Below are positions 35,006-44,626 of a stretch of DNA of 64,000 bases, piece after piece. Source of the stretch: Arthrobacter sp. 18067. Its GTDB lineage: Bacteria > Actinomycetota > Actinomycetes > Actinomycetales > Micrococcaceae. The DNA is taken from the NCBI RefSeq assembly GCF_902706295.1, contig NZ_CACSJJ010000021.1, forward strand, positions 1 to 64,000, written 5' to 3'. A program made the translations under genes and the position numbers. The notes beneath the pieces were generated by a model. That model had not been told where the DNA came from and made no database searches. It was given only the letters and a program-made list of their open reading frames with translations. The first letter of the stretch is position 1. Every line of letters begins with the position of its first letter.

Positions 35006-35538
35006 TGGTAACGCCCCACGATCTGGGTCGACGACGCACTCAGTCGAGCGGCGTTCAAGTGCAGCGAGTCCGCGAACGGCATCAGGGGCAGAGGTATATC
35101 CAGGTCCACAGTCACCGTCACGCTTGCTCCTGCCGACAAACAGTCCGTTCGATCGCATGCGATCTCGATACTGGCTTGGTTCGCTATGTGACCGTAGTCC
35201 TTCAGGGCAAGGAGGACGGTGCCCTCAGCTGCCGCCCGTGCACCCTTGGCGTCCGTGCTTGTCACAAAGACTTTGGCGGCCTGGTCGGCAGCCCCGACTA
35301 CCGCGAACGACCCGGCTTGGATCTGGCCTACTGTCACCACGAAGTAGACCAGCGGAACCATGAGCAGCACCGCCAGGAAGGTGAATTCCACGACGGCACT
35401 GCCCTTTTGCGCCTGGCAAGTCCGATTCCGGTCCCCGATCTCGTCGGCCACCCCGGCAGGCAGGCACAATGCCTCACGCAGCCTCCGCAGGAAGGCGTCC
35501 AGCACCCTCTTGATTGGCTTATCCGGAGAGTGCTGCAT
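35002..35538 (-). CDS. TadE-like pilus assembly protein
   Basis: The 178-residue protein has the TadE signature GSAVVEFTFLAVLLMVPLVYFVV at about 46-68, a single membrane helix with the conserved Glu near its start. A periplasmic-side domain with two Cys (ACDRTDC) follows. The N-terminal 40 residues are basic. It overlaps its upstream neighbour by 20 bases and its downstream one by 4. Confidence 0.82.
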   Translation of the reverse strand: MQHSPDKPIKRVLDAFLRRLREALCLPAGVADEIGDRNRTCQAQKGSAVVEFTFLAVLLMVPLVYFVVTVGQIQAGSFAVVGAADQAAKVFVTSTDAKGARAAAEGTVLLALKDYGHIANQASIEIACDRTDCLSAGASVTVTVDLDIPLPLMPFADSLHLNAARLSASSTQIVGRYQ

Positions 35539-35944
35539 GCCCCTTCACCTCCAGCAATCCCCCCGGACCTGCGAGGCCGACAACCGGCATTGGTGCCTTC
35601 ACGGTCACCTCCAAGGCACGAACGCCGTCCACTGTGACCTCGGAACAGGAAATGTCCCGGGAAAAATCGCTGTTCAACGCCGTGTCGATGAGCTGCGCAG
35701 TCCGGGCTCGGGCATCTGCCGTCGTGCGGTCCGCCAGCGCTCCGTAGCGCGCGCCGGAAGCTGCGGCATCAATGAGCGTGTTGTGGATATGCAGCACCAG
35801 TGTGAGCTGAACGATCGCCATGAAGAACACGGTCAATAGCGCCCCGACCAGGACAAAGTCCACGATGGCCGACCCGCGCTCCTCGGTGGCTCCCTGCCGC
35901 TGACCCGCGGCAAGCGACGCAGCAGCGGCGCTGGTACACCACAT
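35519..35944 (-). CDS. TadE family pilus assembly protein
   Basis: The 141-residue protein begins with an Ala-rich stretch, then ERGSAIVDFVLVGALLTVFFMAIVQLTLVLHIHNTL, the TadE membrane segment (Asp in place of the usual Glu), then AAASGARYGALADR. It is a pseudopilin-like assembly component. AGTAGGGA immediately precedes ATG 35944. Confidence 0.82.
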   Translation of the reverse strand: MWCTSAAAASLAAGQRQGATEERGSAIVDFVLVGALLTVFFMAIVQLTLVLHIHNTLIDAAASGARYGALADRTTADARARTAQLIDTALNSDFSRDISCSEVTVDGVRALEVTVKAPMPVVGLAGPGGLLEVKGHAALSG

Positions 35945-35947
35945 TCC

Positions 35948-36187
35948 CTACTTGCCCACCTTGCTCATTGCCTGCTCGAACATGCCCCTCAGTGCCGGCG
36001 TGGCAAGGGCAAGAAGCCCGGCGACCAGCACGGCCGACATCAGGGTAATCATGACCCAGCCTGGGACGTCGCCGCGATCACGGTCTTCGTGTCGGGCCAT
36101 CCCTCTCAGAGTGGTCGCCATGAGCCACGAGGCGCAGCCAATGATCATGATCGATGCGGTGGACAGAAATCTTGCAATTTGCTTCAT
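35948..36187 (-). CDS. Small Flp-pilin-like membrane protein
   Basis: The 79-residue protein has two hydrophobic stretches: residues 5-28, and residues 44-67 of GDVPGWVMITLMSAVLVAGLLALATP. Size, position between tadC and tadE, and the charged DRGD before the second helix fit an Flp-type pilin or pseudopilin. The classical G/xxxxEY processing site is not evident. The assignment is therefore positional. Confidence 0.6.
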   Translation of the reverse strand: MKQIARFLSTASIMIIGCASWLMATTLRGMARHEDRDRGDVPGWVMITLMSAVLVAGLLALATPALRGMFEQAMSKVGK

Positions 36188-36255
36188 GGTTTTCCAATTC
36201 GAATAGTGCGGTATACGGATTCATCGTGAGTTGGTCAGATGGTGTTGTGGACGTC

Positions 36256-37206
36256 CTAAAGACGCATTTCCAGAGCAGCAAGGGCCGGGAACGCGGCAAA
36301 AACGACCGTGAGTGGCAGCACTCCGAAAACCAAGGGCACCATCATGGCAATCTCCTTTCTGCCGGCAGATTCCATGAGTTCCCGCTTTGCGGCATCACGG
36401 ACATCTGCAGCCTGTGCCCGGAGGACATCTGCCAGCGGTGTCCCCCGTTCGACGGCGACCACAAGACCGTCGAAGAACCTGACTAAGGGAGGCAGTTCCG
36501 ACCTTGAGGAGAAGGCTTGAAGTGCCTCAGCGAGGGGCTTCCCGGACCGGGTGTCGGCAAGGACGATTTCAAACTCTGTCGAAAGCTCACCGTGGGAACT
36601 GCGGCTGACTCTGTCCATGGCGCCCATCGCGCTCTCCCCTGCAGCGACTGCGAGCGCCATCAACTCCGCGAGACTGGGAAACTAGGACAGCATTGCTGAT
36701 TCGCGCCGTTTGATTCTCTGTCCCAGTACGTAGTCGCGGAGCAAGTAACCGCCCGCTGCACCTGCGACGACAGAAACCAATGAGAACGCCGGGCTGAATT
36801 GGCCTGCGGCAGCGCTGACCGCTACGACGAGCACCGTGAGCACCGTGAGCACAAAGCCTGCACCGGCGCACATAAGCTGCTCGGCCCTGAAATCCGGCGT
36901 GGACTTCGGAGAACCAGCGCGAGCGAGTTTCTTTCCCAGCGCCGCCGACCCTAGGTTGAAGCGGGACAGGTACGTGACAGCGTCACCGATGATCGGGCGG
37001 AGAATCCGTTCCAGCGGCCCGAACGGCGTGAGATTGTAAGTTGGTTTCCGCAGGAGGCGCGACTCTAGATTGCGGGACTTCAACTGGGGCTCGATGCGGT
37101 CCGAAAATGTGGTCGCACGCATGAAAGGCAGCCGCACCAGGACGAGCCAACAACCGGCCCCAAGCACTAATCCGCAGAGCACGGCGAGGGCCATCGAGGT
37201 GCTCAT
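36256..37206 (-). pseudogene. tadC: tadC (type II secretion F family), interrupted by in-frame TAG
   Basis: A single reading frame of 317 codons encodes a TadC inner-membrane platform protein but carries TAG at 36684-36682. The first part (174 residues) ends RIKRRESAMLS. The same frame resumes FPSLAELMALAVAAGESA and holds the T2SSF domain and last helices (MVPLVFGVLPLTVVFAAFPALAALEM). Homologues typically have Glu at this place, so GAG to TAG is the simplest cause. Re-initiation at ATG 36660, behind GCGGAG, is possible. The start ATG 37206 overlaps tadB by 4 bases. Confidence 0.85.
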
Positions 37207-38057
37207 CGAAGAACACGCTCGTCTTCAGGCAATGCACCAACACGGAGCATCACGGAATAGCAGATGACCGAGACCAAGAGCCCTCCCAGCAGCACCATTG
37301 CTCCCACGCCCGAGTTATAGGCAAGCATTGCTTCAGGCCGGCTGGCCATGACAACCAGCACTATCCAAGGCGCAGCAACAGCCAACCGCGCGGCGTTGAT
37401 GGTCCATGACTGTCGAGCCTCAAGCTCACTGCGTGTGCGGGCACTATCCCTGAGGAACTCCGAGAGGATGCCCAGCATCCGGCCGAGGTCCGAGCCACCC
37501 ACTTCACGGGTCATTCTCAATGCCTCGATGATGCGGTCCGCCACCGGATCAGCCAGCCGTTCCTTGAGCCTGTTCAGCGCGGCTTCAAAGTGGCCACCCG
37601 ACCTGTAATCGGCCCCAAAATCCAAGAACAATACCCGGAGCTCTTCGGGCCCCTTGTGTCCCAATTGAATGAGTGCCTCCGGCAGTGCCAGACCGGCACG
37701 TATTGCTGAGCGCAGGTGGTCGACAACATCGGGCCACAGCAGGCGAAGTGCTGCCCGGCGCTTTCTTGCCCGCCACCGGACTGCAGCAGGGGGAATCCAT
37801 GAACCGAATATCGCAAAGCACACGGCCACCGGGGGCGATCCAGTGACAACGAAGAACACGAGCAGTGCGAAAAGGCCGAAGCCCGCGCAGGTGAGAAGAA
37901 GTCCACCACCGGTTACTTTCTCAATTCCAGCCGACATGAGCAGCAGGTCCAGGCGTCGGGGCCTTGCTTCCTTGGTCTCCACCGGCGGCTGCACCCACGC
38001 GGACCACCACACCAGGAAGACACCCAGGCCGAAGAGAATACCGAGCAGGGGCGCCAT
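37203..38057 (-). CDS. tadB: TadB, type II secretion F family membrane protein
   Basis: The 284-residue protein has two N-terminal helices, a cytoplasmic T2SSF domain (LWPDVVDHLRSAIRAGLALPEALIQLG; ALRMTREVGGSDLGRMLGILSEFLR) and two C-terminal helices. It forms the platform for Flp/Tad pilus assembly with TadC. Stop and start overlap tadC (4 bases) and tadA (1 base). Confidence 0.88.
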   Translation of the reverse strand: MAPLLGILFGLGVFLVWWSAWVQPPVETKEARPRRLDLLLMSAGIEKVTGGGLLLTCAGFGLFALLVFFVVTGSPPVAVCFAIFGSWIPPAAVRWRARKRRAALRLLWPDVVDHLRSAIRAGLALPEALIQLGHKGPEELRVLFLDFGADYRSGGHFEAALNRLKERLADPVADRIIEALRMTREVGGSDLGRMLGILSEFLRDSARTRSELEARQSWTINAARLAVAAPWIVLVVMASRPEAMLAYNSGVGAMVLLGGLLVSVICYSVMLRVGALPEDERVLR

Positions 38058-39400
38058 CAGTTCAGCTCCAGAAGCGCGGCTACATCGAAGCCCGCACGGG
38101 AAAACTTCTCCGCTGCAGGCATGGAGTTGGACCTAGGCTGCAGTTGCCCGGCGACCATCCCGAATACGCCTGAGGACTCAATGATGCCGTTCTCCACCCT
38201 TCGCCCCAGGGAGAGAATTTCGGTCACCTGTCTGCGCCCCGTGGAATGGCGGCTGCAGTGCACTACGAGGTCAATGCAGGATGCCACCGTGGGCACCACA
38301 AAGGCACTGGAAATATTGGCACCTGCCAGTAGAGGGAGCGTGCAGATCTTGGTGACCGCGTCATGTGCGGAATTGGCGTGGACAGTGCACATGCCTGGCA
38401 AGCCCGAGTTAAGGGCAATAAGCATGTCAAGGCTTTCCGCCTCACGCACCTCGCCCACTACCAGCCGGTCCGGCCGCATTCGAAGCGCCTCCTTGACCAA
38501 CCGCCGAAGCGGTATTTCACCTTCACCTTCCAAGTTGGGTTGGCGGCACTGCAACCCGACCACGTCGCGCAGCGGTAGTTGCAGTTCGAAGATTTCCTCC
38601 ACAGTAATGACTCGTTCGCGGGAACCAATGTGGGCGGCAAGGCAGTTCAACATAGTGGTCTTCCCCGCCTGGGTGGCACCCGACACCAGTATGTTGAGCC
38701 CGCTGGCCACTGCAGCTCCCAGAAACCGGGCGGCTTGCGGGGTCAGGCTTCCAAGCTCCACCAAATGCTCAAGACGGCTCGCCTTTGCGATGAACTTCCT
38801 GATGTTGACAGCCCAATGCTTCCGGGTGATGTCAGGTATGGCTACGTGCAGCCTGGAACCGTCTGGCAGCGCGGCGTCAACGAATGGTGAGGACAGATCC
38901 AGCCGGCGCCCGGAGCTCTTAAGCATCCGTTCGACGAGGTCGCGAACCTGCTGCTCATTGAGACTGATGGCTGTCAGTTCGGATTCACCATTGCGGGCAA
39001 CGTAGACCTCGTGCGGCGCGTTGATCCACACCTCTTCTACCGCGGCATCATCCAGGAGGGGCTGCAGCGGCCCGAATCCGGCAACGGCATCGAAGATGTG
39101 TCTCCTCGCAGCATCAAGATGCCCCAAAGGAGGAAGGGGTCCCAGGAGCGCCCGTTCGTCGTAGTCGTTGACGGCCGCTTCCACAAGCCGCCTGACATCC
39201 GCGGCCTGCTCGAGGGGATCCAGCCCGCGACGTCGAATCAGCTCGCGGACTTCACCTTCGACGATCCTTACAGCATCCACATCTTCCCCAAACGATCCCG
39301 AGCCCGTAAAACGAGAGGCATATCTCGAGTCATTCACGCTAAGGGAGCCGCCACCCGCCCTCAAGTCATCTGGGTTGGCATGTGGATAACTTAGGAACAC
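38057..39400 (-). CDS. tadA: TadA/CpaF secretion ATPase
   Basis: The 447-residue traffic ATPase has Walker A GATQAGKTT, the Asp box ITVEEIFELQL, Walker B RLVVGEVREAE and the His box GMCTVHANSAHDA. It powers Tad pilus assembly. GTG 39400 is tentative; GTG 39337 (VNDSRYAS) is an alternative, and neither has a strong ribosome binding site. No TadZ/CpaE gene lies upstream, where a divergent GH25 gene is found instead. Confidence 0.87.
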   Translation of the reverse strand: MFLSYPHANPDDLRAGGGSLSVNDSRYASRFTGSGSFGEDVDAVRIVEGEVRELIRRRGLDPLEQAADVRRLVEAAVNDYDERALLGPLPPLGHLDAARRHIFDAVAGFGPLQPLLDDAAVEEVWINAPHEVYVARNGESELTAISLNEQQVRDLVERMLKSSGRRLDLSSPFVDAALPDGSRLHVAIPDITRKHWAVNIRKFIAKASRLEHLVELGSLTPQAARFLGAAVASGLNILVSGATQAGKTTMLNCLAAHIGSRERVITVEEIFELQLPLRDVVGLQCRQPNLEGEGEIPLRRLVKEALRMRPDRLVVGEVREAESLDMLIALNSGLPGMCTVHANSAHDAVTKICTLPLLAGANISSAFVVPTVASCIDLVVHCSRHSTGRRQVTEILSLGRRVENGIIESSGVFGMVAGQLQPRSNSMPAAEKFSRAGFDVAALLELN

Positions 39401-39560
39401 CAGTCACGTCAGCAACCTAAATCCCACTAGTCACTCCAGTTTCAGAATGTTAGGGTAAAGCCCGTTAGGAGCTGGCCTTTGGTCTCATGCGCAAGCGCCC
39501 GCCCCGGAGCTTGTCCGCAAGCCACCCCATGCGCCGCTGAGCCGCGGTACAGGGCCGGAT

Positions 39561-42308
39561 GTGAAGATGAAAAGACGTGCAAGTGCACCGTTCCGCCGTA
39601 GCCCGCTGGCCCGGGCAGGCCTGGCGCTGACGATTGCCCTCGTAGCGGGCAGCTGCCTTAGTTCGCCGTCATGGGCAGAGTCCTCGGGACCACGACCGGC
39701 TCCGTCGCCTGAGGCGCAGGAAACCAGCCCGGCGCGAGGCCCGCAGCCCGCCGGTGGAGAGTCTGCCTCGCCCGGCAGAAATGAAACTTCACTGGAGACG
39801 CAGGCACCCGCACAGCAACAGCCGCTTCCCGCCGTCGAGCCTTCACCAGACATTGCGCCGCTGCCGGCAGCAGGACCCACGAGCGAGTCCGAGGCTCAGA
39901 AGTCCACGACACAAGCAATGCCCGGCAACGCACCGGATGCAGAAGCCATGAAGGCAGCGATGCGGTCGGCCATTCCCGCAGGCGGCGCAGAAATGGGACA
40001 ACGATCCCCCAGGGTCCAGGCAACGAAACAAAGCAACGGTGGTTTGGCCGCGGCGGCTACCCGGGCCGTTGGCAGCACGGTCGGTGCCGCGGTCCCCATG
40101 GCAGCTGATCCGGGCCACTGGCGTCCCACCATCGGCATCGCCGGACAGGACGTCAGTGCCCACCAACCCAACATCAACTGGCAGAGCCAATGGAACCAAG
40201 GGTCCCGCTGGGCGTACGTCAAGGCATCCGAGGGCAACTACTACCTCAACGAGCAATACACCCAGCAATACAACGGCTCCCGCAATGTGGGCATGGTGCG
40301 GGGCGCCTATCACTTCGCCATCCCCAACTGGTCTTCAGGTGCTGACCAAGCACGGTATTTCGTGGCGAACGGTGGAGGCTGGACGGCCGACGGATACACC
40401 CTCCCGCCCGTCCTGGACATCGAGTACAACCCTTACGCCGGACGAACCATCAACGGCTTCTTCTTCGGTAACACGTGCTACGACATGTCCAAAGCGCAGT
40501 TGGGGCAATGGGCAGCCGACTTTGGCAACACCGTCAAGGCCCTGACGGGTCGCTTCCCGGTCATTTACAGCACCACCGATTGGTGGAACACCTGCGTAGG
40601 CAACTCCACCTTCGGGAGCTACCCCTTGTGGATCGCCTCCTACTGGAACAACCCAACAAATTCACCGGGCTCCATGCCGGCCAGTTGGGGCAACTACACG
40701 ATGTGGCAGTACAGCAGCACCGGCCCGTTTGAGGGTGATTCAAACATTTTCAATGGCAGCTATGACCAGCTGCGGACGTTCGCCCGCGGGGTTTCCTATC
40801 CTTCGAATCCGTCCATCAAGTCTGCTGCCGATGTCCTTGCTACGAACCCGGGCGGACGATTGGACGCCTTCCCTGCCAGCGGGACGGGTCGAATCACCGG
40901 CCCTGTCGCCATCGGCTCAGGGTGGTCCGGCGCGAAGTCGCTTTACGTTGTGGATTGGAACCAGGACGGAGTGCAGGACATCCTGTCCCAATGGTCCGAT
41001 GGCACGCTGAAAGTATTCCGGGGCGCCCCTGGGGGTTCGTTCTACGCACCCATCCAAGTCGGTTCCGGGTGGCAGGAAATGTCATTGACAGTAGGCTGGT
41101 GGAACTCGAAGGATGCCTATCCGGGCGTCATCGGACAGGACTACCTGGGCAATCTGTACCGTTACCCGAACAGCGGAGGTGGAGGACTGGGAAACGGTGT
41201 CTTGATTGGCACAGGATTCAGCGGCCACCAACTGAACCAAATCGACTTCGACGGCGACGGTAACCAGGACATCGTCACACGCACTTCGGACGGAACCCTC
41301 CGCCTTTTCCGTTCCAATGGTGTCGGCAGCTTTATCAGCGAGCCCGGCAGGGTCATCGGCTCGGGCTGGGGTGGCATGACGGCAGTAAGCTCGGCAATTA
41401 ACTTCAATGGAGCGGACTCCCAAGGTCTTCACGCCCGCACCGCCAACGGCGATCTTTACTACTATCCTGCAGGCTCCGGGTCGTGGGGCGACCGCAGCCT
41501 CATAGGGTTGGGGTGGAACGACGCAAGCCAGATCAGTGGTGCCGCGCTGGATGTGGAGACAACCCTTGGCATCGACCAGGAAGATGTCCTGGCAGTCCGT
41601 CCGGATGCCAACCTTTACCGTTATCCCGGGACCGGCACCACAGCACTGTTACCGGAAGACCTCATCGGAACGGGCTGGGCAGGCTTGAAAGCTGGGTTTG
41701 TCACGGACTGGAACGGCGACGGCGCACTGGACATTGTTGCGCAATGGTCTGACGGCCGATTGAACGTGTACCCGGGCAGGAACGGGAGCGGTTTCGGGGC
41801 AGCCATAGCCCTTGGCAGCAACTGGAAGGGCTGGACCCTCAGCGTGGGCACCTGGAAAAAGACCGACGCGCACCCCGGAATTGTCGGCTATGACTCGACC
41901 GGCCGGCTGTACTACTTCAATAACCCCACCGGAAAGACCGTTTCCGCGGGAGTCTCCATCGGCGTCGGATGGACCGGCCTGGACATTGTGCAAATGGACT
42001 TCGACAAGGATTCCAATGCTGATCTCCTCGTCAAAACGGGTACCGGGGACCTCAAGCTTTACCGCTCGAACGGTACCGGCAACTTCATTCAGGAAGCTCC
42101 AAGCGTTGTAGGTACCGGCTGGAACGTGATTTCCGGATTCGGTGCGGTCCGTGGATTTGCCGGTGCGGGCTCACTCGGCGTCATTGCACGGACCACCATC
42201 GGAGAACTGCGCTACTACCCTGTAGGTTCGAACAAAACCTGGGGAACGCCGACCAGGATCGGCACAGGCTGGAGCAACCTCACAATCCTCGCGCCGGCCG
42301 CCGGATAG
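39561..42308 (+). CDS. Secreted GH25 lysozyme with FG-GAP/VCBS repeats
   Basis: The 915-residue protein has a signal peptide (RAGLALTIALVAGSCLSSPSWA), a Pro/Ala/Gln-rich linker to about 190, and a GH25 muramidase domain (about 192-415). The domain starts GQDVSAHQPNINW, continues YVKASEG and GAYHFAIP, and has LPPVLDIEY with the catalytic acids. The C-terminal half is FG-GAP-like repeats (VVDWNQDGVQDIL, QIDFDGDGNQDIV, VTDWNGDGALDIV, QMDFDKDSNADLL), each preceded by a G[S/T]GW phrase. It probably cleaves peptidoglycan, with the repeats binding cell wall or Ca2+. Confidence 0.93.
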   Translation: MKMKRRASAPFRRSPLARAGLALTIALVAGSCLSSPSWAESSGPRPAPSPEAQETSPARGPQPAGGESASPGRNETSLETQAPAQQQPLPAVEPSPDIAPLPAAGPTSESEAQKSTTQAMPGNAPDAEAMKAAMRSAIPAGGAEMGQRSPRVQATKQSNGGLAAAATRAVGSTVGAAVPMAADPGHWRPTIGIAGQDVSAHQPNINWQSQWNQGSRWAYVKASEGNYYLNEQYTQQYNGSRNVGMVRGAYHFAIPNWSSGADQARYFVANGGGWTADGYTLPPVLDIEYNPYAGRTINGFFFGNTCYDMSKAQLGQWAADFGNTVKALTGRFPVIYSTTDWWNTCVGNSTFGSYPLWIASYWNNPTNSPGSMPASWGNYTMWQYSSTGPFEGDSNIFNGSYDQLRTFARGVSYPSNPSIKSAADVLATNPGGRLDAFPASGTGRITGPVAIGSGWSGAKSLYVVDWNQDGVQDILSQWSDGTLKVFRGAPGGSFYAPIQVGSGWQEMSLTVGWWNSKDAYPGVIGQDYLGNLYRYPNSGGGGLGNGVLIGTGFSGHQLNQIDFDGDGNQDIVTRTSDGTLRLFRSNGVGSFISEPGRVIGSGWGGMTAVSSAINFNGADSQGLHARTANGDLYYYPAGSGSWGDRSLIGLGWNDASQISGAALDVETTLGIDQEDVLAVRPDANLYRYPGTGTTALLPEDLIGTGWAGLKAGFVTDWNGDGALDIVAQWSDGRLNVYPGRNGSGFGAAIALGSNWKGWTLSVGTWKKTDAHPGIVGYDSTGRLYYFNNPTGKTVSAGVSIGVGWTGLDIVQMDFDKDSNADLLVKTGTGDLKLYRSNGTGNFIQEAPSVVGTGWNVISGFGAVRGFAGAGSLGVIARTTIGELRYYPVGSNKTWGTPTRIGTGWSNLTILAPAAG

Positions 42309-42333
42309 CAGGGCCCAACGGTCAAACCGTGTC

Positions 42334-42383
42334 ATGAATGAGGGGCCTGTCCACGGAAGTTCGTGGACAGGCCCCTCATTCAT
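42334..42383. terminator. Bidirectional terminator between GH25 and ceramidase-like genes
   Basis: A perfect 22-bp stem (42334-42355 and 42362-42383) with loop GAAGTT lies between the convergent genes. Confidence 0.92.
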
Positions 42384-42406
42384 CAGCACCCTTAACCGGG
42401 CCAACA

Positions 42407-43753
42407 CTATGCAAGCAAAGCATTCATGGCATTTACCAGTGTGGTCTCCACACCATTAGTGCCGGCCTTGAAATGCGCCAAGTGGCCATAGACAGTCATG
42501 GAGCCACCCGCGATTCCGGGGAAGTCCGGTTCCCATCCGCCCTCATAACTACCGAGGGGCATGGAAGGTGCAAAGAATTCATTGCTAGGGATATAGCAGC
42601 AGGATTCATTTGCATATCCACCGACAATAATTCCATTGGTCCCCCCATTTCGGCCGCGGAAATAAGCCGCGTAGCCACTGACGAGTTCCCCACCGATCAT
42701 GGCAATCTTCAGCTCCGGACTGCCATTGAATTTCCACACTTGGAACGGGGATGGTACAGCCGTATCAAAACTGTTGCTGTCAATTCGACCTATCATTACC
42801 TGCGCGTGCCGTTGGTACCACTGGGGTTGGCCATTGGGATTGGCCAGCCTGGCAACGTAGGCAGCACGCACCGCGGCCAGATTTCCGGCTGTCGGAGTGA
42901 TATCCAATGGCAGCTGGACTTCCTGGTAACGCGTCACCATGGGGCCGCTGAGGGCGCGCCCTGCAGACTGCATATTCGAATGCACCGTGGCGCCAAGCGC
43001 GTCTCCGTGCTGGTCCCTGAGTTCCCAACTGCGGACTCCCCCAGGGTCTTGATCTCCAGCCGGACCCTGCACGAACATCGCGAAACAATTTGGATTCCGG
43101 TTTTCGATGTAATTGCAGGCGCCTGCAGCAAAGTCTCCGTCAAAGAGCGTGCGCAAACCTGCACTGATGGGATGGCAGCCATAGCTGAAAATCACGGCAG
43201 CCGGCGTACCATTGCCTCGCCTGGCTACGAGGATTGGGACTGCCGTTTCCGTATATGGCAGTCCCACGCGGTTGGCGGAAAAATTCTGGGTGGAAACCTT
43301 GTAGTCGAAAGTCACTGCCGTTTCATCCGCGTCCAAGGCCTCCTGGGCAAGGTCAACGATGGTGTCTTCAAGGTCGGCACTGTAAGAGCGCACCAAGCCC
43401 AAATCCGACAGCCCGTAGGCCATGAAGGGATGAAGGGTGTCAATCAGGGCGGGCCCATTGTGCGTATGCGTCGCCTGGATCAGGATGTCGCTGCTAGACC
43501 AATCCGCAAGCCCGATGATCCTGTCCCTGATCCGTTGGTGCATGGATCGAGGCAACGCCAGGACATCCAGGCTGATAATGATGTGGGGATGGGCGTCTTC
43601 CCAGATGAGGATGGCCCGAGCGTACAAGGGCTCGAACGGCGAACTGCTGGTGGCCTCGCGTCCGCCGTCGGTAGAACCATATCCAGCCATATAGGGATTG
43701 GTGCTCAGCGACGGCGTTATGTCAGCGCTTGCAGTTCCTACTCTAAACGCCAT
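42407..43753 (-). CDS. Neutral/alkaline ceramidase-like amidohydrolase
   Basis: The 448-residue protein matches the N-terminal domain of neutral/alkaline non-lysosomal ceramidases: SADITPSLS at the start, ATHTHNGPAL for zinc binding and FSYGCHPISAG. The nucleophile motif GDVSPN of true neutral ceramidase reads GDQDPG here, so ceramide may not be the substrate. There is no signal peptide, which is unusual for this family. It is preceded by GGAGTG. The flanking DNA (43754-43966) is AT-richer than its surroundings. Confidence 0.8.
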   Translation of the reverse strand: MAFRVGTASADITPSLSTNPYMAGYGSTDGGREATSSSPFEPLYARAILIWEDAHPHIIISLDVLALPRSMHQRIRDRIIGLADWSSSDILIQATHTHNGPALIDTLHPFMAYGLSDLGLVRSYSADLEDTIVDLAQEALDADETAVTFDYKVSTQNFSANRVGLPYTETAVPILVARRGNGTPAAVIFSYGCHPISAGLRTLFDGDFAAGACNYIENRNPNCFAMFVQGPAGDQDPGGVRSWELRDQHGDALGATVHSNMQSAGRALSGPMVTRYQEVQLPLDITPTAGNLAAVRAAYVARLANPNGQPQWYQRHAQVMIGRIDSNSFDTAVPSPFQVWKFNGSPELKIAMIGGELVSGYAAYFRGRNGGTNGIIVGGYANESCCYIPSNEFFAPSMPLGSYEGGWEPDFPGIAGGSMTVYGHLAHFKAGTNGVETTLVNAMNALLA

Positions 43754-43966
43754 AAAAGATCACTCCTTGATTGTGCGCAACGGGTGATCTTCGTTTGCCC
43801 CCAAACAAAGTCAGTTTCCCAAATACGCTGAACAGCCAATACGTGAGACCACCTTCATTAGACCATGTGATCCCGCAGATTTGTGTGGTTGGTAGCGATG
43901 AATATCGCCCTGTAATACGCCGCCCCGGCCTGAAAAATCACGTCGGGATCTGCGCTTTTTCCGTGT

Positions 43967-44509
43967 CTAGCCAGGCACCGCAGTCTTGAGCCATCTAGTG
44001 AGCAGCGCAGCCTGCGGAGCCAACGGCGCCAACGTCAGGGCGCCCTTCACTACGGGTATACCGTAGGCCGCGAGTGAGGCTGCCAGCGTCCTGTGATCCG
44101 TACGCGTACACGCCCTGATGATGAGCAGGCACAGAGCCGAAGCTTGGCCGGGAGCCGCACCTGCGGCCACGGCCGCGTTGACGGCAGCGGTCTCCTCGGG
44201 AGTCAGGGTGTGCGGGCCACTTCCGACGTAGGCCACCTGGCAGTCCGTGACGTGCATATACCGCGTGGATGCCCAGACTTCTTCAAGGCTCGAAAATTTG
44301 CCGATAAGGCTACCGTCTGCCGCAGTACAAGTGAATTGGTACCGGATGAGAGGCTCCGGACGCTCAATGGGAACTTTGTCGTCATTTGCGACAACAGGCG
44401 CCAAATCGAGTGCGGCTGGTTGGGAAGTATCTACTTTGGTTCCTGAACAACCGGCAAGGGCCAGAGTTGCCACACCGAGTTGAAGAACACTGCGCCTGCG
44501 CATGTCCAC
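43967..44509 (-). CDS. Lipoprotein of unknown function, family member 1
   Basis: The 180-residue protein has signal RRRSVLQLGVATLALAGCSG with lipobox LAGC. The mature part has FTCTAADGS, SSLEEVWASTRYMHVTDCQVAYVG and CLLIIRACTRT, giving at least four Cys. The same pattern occurs in the protein encoded at 44590-45387, so the two are divergent paralogues. GTG 44509 is preferred because GGGGA lies 7 bases upstream; ATG 44503 is an alternative. The 5' end lies in a 189-bp inverted repeat. No named domain is recognised. Confidence 0.75.
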   Translation of the reverse strand: MDMRRRSVLQLGVATLALAGCSGTKVDTSQPAALDLAPVVANDDKVPIERPEPLIRYQFTCTAADGSLIGKFSSLEEVWASTRYMHVTDCQVAYVGSGPHTLTPEETAAVNAAVAAGAAPGQASALCLLIIRACTRTDHRTLAASLAAYGIPVVKGALTLAPLAPQAALLTRWLKTAVPG

Positions 44510-44626
44510 CGAGGGATCCCCACTTCATTCGGATGCTCCCCAGCTCCGCATGCATTGGTTATTCGCCCCAAGCCGTCTCCGGCTGCGTCTTAGTACATCT
44601 TCCCCCAAATTCCGCATTTGTCACTA
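44438..44626 (+). repeat. Inverted repeat copy A (189 bp)
   Basis: It matches the reverse complement of 45479-45667 without gaps: 166 of 189 positions identical by hand count, including a perfect 68-bp run at 44503-44570. It spans the 3' end of lipoprotein 2, the 80-base intergenic space and the first codons of lipoprotein 1. Confidence 0.92.

Noticed and set aside
34532..35158. Longer TadG-like protein starting at 35158
   Set aside because: The extra 51 residues overlap the upstream TadE-like gene; the ATGA overlap at 35005 is the natural start.
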